A stretch of DNA of 64,000 nucleotides from Hofstenia miamia (taxonomy: Eukaryota > Xenacoelomorpha > Acoela), in NCBI GenBank assembly GCA_004352715.1, contig SCFE01000101.1:1025148-1089147 (forward strand), written 5' to 3'. A program made the position numbers and the translations under genes. The stretch's first letter is position 1; the number at the start of each line of letters is the position of its first letter. Under the pieces are notes generated by a model, which saw only the letters and a list, made by a program, of their open reading frames with translations, had not been told where the DNA came from and ran no database searches. This document shows, piece after piece, positions 58,085-64,000 of the stretch.

Positions 58085-58423
58085 TATATTTGCTATATAA
58101 TTTCTTTCTAACTCTTATATTTTTGTAAGTGCCAATTCAACACACAACATAATGTTTTAAAATATAGTTTGAAGCACTTCCTGTAAAACTTACATTGTTA
58201 TAGAATTCATTTATTTATTATTTGATAAGCACTTTGTTTTTAAAATTATTGTGGAATAAAAAGTATTAGGTCATAAAGAAAACAGGACAACTTTTTCACT
58301 TAGAATAAATTCAAACAAAGCATATGTAGATAACTATATCTACAGGCAATAACAAACTATGACCTATAAATTTAGCTATATAATGGGTATTGGTCAATTG
58401 TTGGCTCACTGGACTTCAGACAC

Positions 58424-58434
58424 NNNNNNNNNNN
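58424..58434. other. Short assembly gap
   Basis: 11 N before a (TA)n tract. Confidence 0.95.
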
Positions 58435-59245
58435 ATATATATATATATAATTTTTTATAAAATATCTCTGGAAAAAGTTTTTCATGATTTTTGTTGACTT
58501 TGTATAATATATTGTGAAATTCTAAGCTACTATTACATTTTACAAACGTTCACTCCTGCATGCTGAACAAAATAACGTTTCACATACATTGGAAAACAGA
58601 TAGCAGCATTACATTTGATGTAGTTTGCCTAACACCGCATAATCCAATAACTAGAAATTCACATAAATATTGACCTTCGTAGATATTTAGTCAGAAAGTA
58701 AAAGATTAAGAAACAGAAAATATTAACAAAAACAATCAAAACTAGAACACAATATTTGAACTTCTGTAACCCAAAATTCATCAGCATGGAATATGATGAT
58801 AGACATGTTGAATGCGTATTGCTATAATCGAAAATATATTTTAGTTCATAAATAGCTTACTAGTTGTGTTTTTGCACCTTTTTGAAAAATTTTATTGCAG
58901 GTTAGTTTATTATTGTTGGAGAAATTTTTTTAGCTATTCGGCCGTTTCTAGCGTTAAATTTGAATGTGCCCACGACATACTTTGACACACATTCACTTCC
59001 AGGGTTTGTGTTGGCTGTTGTGCTACCCCGCCATACATCGTACCTGTGAAGGTAGCCTATTAATTTCAGCTATGTAATTCTATCTTTTATGAGCTTGTCA
59101 AGTCAATGTGGGTGCCAAATGAATTACATTCATGATATGCGTTGTAAATCTTAAGCTCATTATGATAACTGTGTGAAATCACGCGTGAATTTAGCAACAC
59201 CTCTACACCTAATGTTTATTTGCAACCATTTACAAGGATTTCTAA

Positions 59246-59278
<33 letters not shown>
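58435..59278. other. Intergenic DNA, nothing recognised
   Basis: AT-rich, ends in a (TA)n tract. No supported feature. Confidence 0.5.
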
Positions 59279-59753
59279 NNNNNNNNNNNNNNNNNNNNNN
59301 NNNNNNNNNNNNNNNNNNNNNNNNNNNNNNNNNNNNNNNNNNNNNNNNNNNNNNNNNNNNNNNNNNNNNNNNNNNNNNNNNNNNNNNNNNNNNNNNNNNN
59401 NNNNNNNNNNNNNNNNNNNNNNNNNNNNNNNNNNNNNNNNNNNNNNNNNNNNNNNNNNNNNNNNNNNNNNNNNNNNNNNNNNNNNNNNNNNNNNNNNNNN
59501 NNNNNNNNNNNNNNNNNNNNNNNNNNNNNNNNNNNNNNNNNNNNNNNNNNNNNNNNNNNNNNNNNNNNNNNNNNNNNNNNNNNNNNNNNNNNNNNNNNNN
59601 NNNNNNNNNNNNNNNNNNNNNNNNNNNNNNNNNNNNNNNNNNNNNNNNNNNNNNNNNNNNNNNNNNNNNNNNNNNNNNNNNNNNNNNNNNNNNNNNNNNN
59701 NNNNNNNNNNNNNNNNNNNNNNNNNNNNNNNNNNNNNNNNNNNNNNNNNNNNN
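59279..59753. other. Assembly gap
   Basis: A run of N starting in (TA)n and ending inside a pogo-type transposase reading frame. Confidence 0.95.
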
Positions 59754-60470
59754 AATTTAAAGCCACATCAGATCATCAACTGCGATGAAAGTGGAATTAC
59801 AACTGTTCACAAACCATTAAAGGTAATATCTACCAAAGGTAAGCACTGTATTTCTTCGGTTACCAATGGAGAGAAAGGTGTAACAACATTTAGTTTTGTT
59901 GGTCTATATGTTCCACTAATGCTAATATTCAAAAAAAAAAAAGAAAAAGCCAGAGTCGATAGATCATGCACCACCGGGAACTATAGATAGTGTTTCTGAA
60001 AATGGTTGGGTTACAATGGAGATATTTGAAGAATACATACATCATTTTGTTGAACATACACATTGTTCAAAGTCTAATCTAATTTTGTTTATACTAGATG
60101 GACATAAATCCAATACACGAAACTTATTGTTAATTGAATATTGCATAGAAAATGGGTTGATTGTGTTATCCGTACCACCTCACACCTCTCATAAGCTGCA
60201 ACCCTTACATCGATCATTTTTTAAGCCTTTCAAAACAGCTTTCAATTTTGCATGACAAAGCTGGATGAGAAATCACCCAGGTAGAAGAATGACTGTGGAG
60301 CAGCTAGGACGTTTGTATACCACTGCATAACCGGAAAGCAGCAAATATAGGAAATGCGGTATTTTAAAACTTGCAGAATTTACCCCTTTAACCCCCCAGT
60401 TATACCAGAATCAAGTTGTGCAACAGATATCAAAAATGAAACAACCAACCAACCTGATCGATTATGGTGN
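59754..60470 (+). pseudogene. pogo-type (DDE_1) transposase fragment
   Basis: Plus-strand reading begins at the gap: INCDESGITTVHKPLKVIS contains the first catalytic Asp (N-x-D-E-[ST]-G). A frameshift occurs in the A-rich run at 59931-59945, after which HAPPGTIDSVSENGWVTMEI continues. ILDGHKSN at about 60095 carries the second Asp. PPHTSHKLQPLHRSFFKPFK has His where the third catalytic Asp (Q-P-L-D) is expected. The frame then passes a stop (60253-60255) into WMRNHPGRRMT and GILKLAEFTP. Helix-turn-helix region absent (in the gap). Inactive on three counts. Confidence 0.85.
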
Positions 60471-61419
60471 AGATGCAATTTTACGAAGTGGTTTAAGCAG
60501 ATGTTTGCGCAATGAATCATAGGTTCAGTAGCGCACAATTTCTAGATGGTCAAAATCAATTTGTCGTTTTTGAACTATAGAAACGTATGAAGCATTTCTG
60601 CACGATTTTCCCCGCAGGACTAAATTAGGGCATTCATGAAAGTAAAAAATTAGCTTAATTTGATTATCATTTTCATAGCCAGCTCAATGAATCCACTTAG
60701 TTGACAGATGTTCTATTGACCTGAATTTGATTGCCTTTCTCCCCTTCATTGGATCCTTCTTTTTGAGGAAGGCCTTTCCACAATCATTTATTATGAGAAC
60801 ACACCCTTCCTATGGTTCCACTAGTTTCTTATGAATACTACTTAATTCGGTTCTCATTCAATTCATTTCTGTCTGGTGTCTGTCAAGTCTTTGTCTACTT
60901 TGGAGCCCTCTTCAATTTTACAATTCTGATCAATTCTTTTCCGTGTCTAACCTCTTTCTTGATATGCTCACATTCTATCTCGGGCTTCTCATTTGCACAC
61001 ACTCTTTCATAGAACCTGACTTCATTTTCGCCTGTACAAACTGCGAGCTTTTCTACCCGTTCTAAAATCTAAAAGAAACCTCTTTATAATATTTATAAAT
61101 TATCAATTTATAATATTATCAATTAATTTCGTATACTTATTTGAACATGCTTCCAGAAATTAATAGGGAAACTGTCAAAATCATATTCCGACAAATGACC
61201 TGATGCTATGAATACACTTTACCACTATTTATAGATTTCTAATATAAAACTGCGTCAATTCATAACCAGATTCTACTTGCAGTGACGTCACTGTTTGTGG
61301 ATGTGCCCCACGTCCAAATGGAAACACAATTTTTGCTCTCCAAAAATAGAACTAAGCAAATTTGGAGCACTAAGTTCGCAATTTTTTAGGGCCCCAAATT
61401 TATATATATATATATATAT
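60471..61419. other. Intergenic DNA, nothing recognised
   Basis: No known protein or repeat end. A single N at 60470 precedes it and (TA)n at 61401-61419 leads into the next gap. Confidence 0.5.
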
Positions 61420-62419
61420 NNNNNNNNNNNNNNNNNNNNNNNNNNNNNNNNNNNNNNNNNNNNNNNNNNNNNNNNNNNNNNNNNNNNNNNNNNNNNNNNN
61501 NNNNNNNNNNNNNNNNNNNNNNNNNNNNNNNNNNNNNNNNNNNNNNNNNNNNNNNNNNNNNNNNNNNNNNNNNNNNNNNNNNNNNNNNNNNNNNNNNNNN
61601 NNNNNNNNNNNNNNNNNNNNNNNNNNNNNNNNNNNNNNNNNNNNNNNNNNNNNNNNNNNNNNNNNNNNNNNNNNNNNNNNNNNNNNNNNNNNNNNNNNNN
61701 NNNNNNNNNNNNNNNNNNNNNNNNNNNNNNNNNNNNNNNNNNNNNNNNNNNNNNNNNNNNNNNNNNNNNNNNNNNNNNNNNNNNNNNNNNNNNNNNNNNN
61801 NNNNNNNNNNNNNNNNNNNNNNNNNNNNNNNNNNNNNNNNNNNNNNNNNNNNNNNNNNNNNNNNNNNNNNNNNNNNNNNNNNNNNNNNNNNNNNNNNNNN
61901 NNNNNNNNNNNNNNNNNNNNNNNNNNNNNNNNNNNNNNNNNNNNNNNNNNNNNNNNNNNNNNNNNNNNNNNNNNNNNNNNNNNNNNNNNNNNNNNNNNNN
62001 NNNNNNNNNNNNNNNNNNNNNNNNNNNNNNNNNNNNNNNNNNNNNNNNNNNNNNNNNNNNNNNNNNNNNNNNNNNNNNNNNNNNNNNNNNNNNNNNNNNN
62101 NNNNNNNNNNNNNNNNNNNNNNNNNNNNNNNNNNNNNNNNNNNNNNNNNNNNNNNNNNNNNNNNNNNNNNNNNNNNNNNNNNNNNNNNNNNNNNNNNNNN
62201 NNNNNNNNNNNNNNNNNNNNNNNNNNNNNNNNNNNNNNNNNNNNNNNNNNNNNNNNNNNNNNNNNNNNNNNNNNNNNNNNNNNNNNNNNNNNNNNNNNNN
62301 NNNNNNNNNNNNNNNNNNNNNNNNNNNNNNNNNNNNNNNNNNNNNNNNNNNNNNNNNNNNNNNNNNNNNNNNNNNNNNNNNNNNNNNNNNNNNNNNNNNN
62401 NNNNNNNNNNNNNNNNNNN
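61420..62419. other. Assembly gap, 1000 N
   Basis: A run of exactly 1000 N, a round number that suggests an arbitrary gap size. Confidence 0.95.
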
Positions 62420-63189
62420 AAGCCTGAGAACAGATAGACAAATGAACTTTCCACCAGATGTACAGAGTAATTGGAGTATCCAATTTTTAACACATGTTGC
62501 GCTTTTCAAGTATACTTGTTTTCTTAGAAAATAATGTTAGCAAGGAAGTATCAGTTGAATAATTCACACAAGTTACACAATTTTAATAAATTTCAAAACA
62601 CATGTTACACTTTCAAAAACGATCCATGTACGCAAAATGTCTGCCAATGAGCCTTAAAAGATAGATTTTATAAAAAAATGCAAAAAATTGCTCAAAAACC
62701 TATTGGTACATAGTTTAAAAAAGGGTATAATTGAATACGGGTATGGTCGTAGATTTTTTACCACTGGCCGTAGTTTTTTTGACCAATGGCTGCCAAATCC
62801 AGAATTTCTAAAAAACGCCTTTTTTCTTATCAAAATCAATAGAAAAGTGTAAAAAGTTATTGAAAACTGATCATTTTGAAAAAGCTGCATATATACTACC
62901 CTACTTTTCTTTACTACTGTTGTTGACAGTTTAACAGTTTCCCGGTTTTTCTTCGTCTTGTTAATTACGCACGTCAGCATTAATTAGTGTGCGCGATATC
63001 GTCCTTTGACTTTTGTCAAATACTGCCGAGCAAATTAATATCAAATACTGCTTTTATACTTCTGTACAAATAATCAAATTATAATAACCATGTGTTTACA
63101 ATTAATTATTATTACAATTAAGTCTTAAATGTTCCCATTCTTTTTCTCATCTTGACCACACATGGATTATGCCAGAGAGTGTGATTTTA
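62420..63189. other. Intergenic DNA, nothing recognised
   Basis: Short frames only, including a minus-strand frame at 62654-62980 with no recognised domain. Confidence 0.45.
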
Positions 63190-63350
63190 TTAATTTATTA
63201 TCCAGTATTTAGTAGGCAATACGGTTGAAGGCTTTACTCAAATCGGATGAATGTAATGTTGCTATTAATGTTCTTATTCAGATACTATTATCTTGCTGGT
63301 TTACATCAAATTGAGCAACTCTCTGTTGTACAATATTCTTAAATAATATG
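63190..63350 (-). pseudogene. Possible LINE reverse transcriptase relic
   Basis: A minus-strand frame reads LHSSDLSKAFNRIAY then a stop; D-L-S-K-A-F-[DN]-x-[IV] is the palm motif of non-LTR reverse transcriptases. Nothing else of the domain is clear. Confidence 0.42.
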
Positions 63351-64000
63351 AAGCTGAGGCTTAAATATCACCTTATAATAGGCAACGACTTAAATATAAT
63401 AGATGAAAGCAGTTATAGAAAAATACTGTAACAGAGAAAATAGTAAATCACAGGTTAACTCAGATTTTTGTGAACTGTCCTTACCGCCCCATAGACTTTG
63501 TGCCCTGCCCCCTTTCCACGTGTTGGTATCTGCCTCATATTTCCCCACGCTTTGTGGTCTACCACTCAAATTGCCCTGCTAAAAAAATTCTGCTCACAAT
63601 TTCCTTGCAATATCTTATTAGTTCTATGACAATTTTCATAGCACTACACCACATCACCACTGCCAAAACTTATGAATTCTTACTCTCTAGAAGATTCAGC
63701 CTTTTTTCAAATGGCATCTCTGCTATTACTACCAATAGGAATCTAATAACAAACGTGATTTCAATACATTTAAAAGCATTATTAATAACAAAATGAAATT
63801 CAATTTTACTCTATAAAGCTTTCTATGAAGTCAATATTCTATGCAATATGTTTATGCAGGGGTAATTCCACTTCTTCCAGTGTAACTCTACAACCTATTG
63901 ACGAAAAATCCAATCAGAAAGATCTTGTTGAATAGAATCAAATTCACCAAGAGCTAATTGAATGCATGGTAATTAATTTTTTGAAGCACAAAATTTTATC
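63351..64000. other. Intergenic DNA, nothing recognised
   Basis: Contains a C-rich patch at about 63480-63590 on the plus strand. The frame there shows no recognised domain. Confidence 0.45.

Noticed and set aside
62654-62980. Minus-strand 108-residue frame as a gene
   Set aside because: Low-complexity Lys/Phe-rich reading of AT-rich DNA, with no domain or splice context.

Overview
This is eukaryotic, animal-type nuclear DNA. It is AT-rich and intron-rich, with many (TA)n microsatellites and large numbers of decayed Tc1/mariner, pogo, piggyBac-like and LINE elements. The species cannot be fixed from the sequence; a non-vertebrate metazoan fits best. There are 12 runs of N, nearly all flanked by (TA)n or (TAA)n tracts. 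Several single-N joins sit between duplicated sequence, so this is a draft scaffold and local order is not fully reliable.

The backbone is one long gene on the minus strand, running from about 55,277 (start codon) leftwards past the window edge. A short signal-peptide exon (55241-55277) is followed by 17 exons. Each of the 17 encodes one divergent fibronectin type III-like (FN3-like) module, and each is bounded by phase-1 introns. Thirteen of the 17 are exactly 255 bp (85 codons); the others are 252, 261, 261 and 282 bp. Introns run from 87 bp to several kb. The predicted product is a secreted or cell-surface protein of tandem FN3-like modules. Nearly every module carries a two-cysteine motif of the form C-[IL]-[YF]-L-T-x2-G-S-C and one or two N-glycosylation sequons. 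The last exon, and any anchor, lies beyond position 1. Some exons are mosaics of others, and degenerate exon relics sit in two introns, so the array is still being reshaped by duplication and conversion.

The introns hold almost everything else. Recognisable items are: Tc1-like elements at 8849-9355 (cut by a gap), 10381-11830, 16482-17646, 23368-24661 and a deletion derivative at 46217-46640; a probable mariner C-terminal relic at 22740-22900; hAT/BED-finger relics at 18340-18740 and 24680-24930; a TA-flanked MITE with internal repeats at 12497-12911; a TTAA-flanked MITE at 29778-30548; and LINE remnants at 32300-34440, 37307-37600, 37619-38784, 48500-49000 and 50097-51420. A rhodopsin-like receptor exon (25785-26593) lies on the same strand in the intron between exons 11 and 12 and has one frameshift at an A7 run.

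Upstream of the gene (55.3-64 kb) is repeat-dominated: a Tc1-like fragment (55773-56320), a mariner-superfamily element with D-x41-D spacing (56879-57699, plus a second 3' end to 58084), a pogo-type transposase fragment (59754-60470) and a probable LINE relic (63190-63350). No RNA genes or CRISPR arrays were seen.
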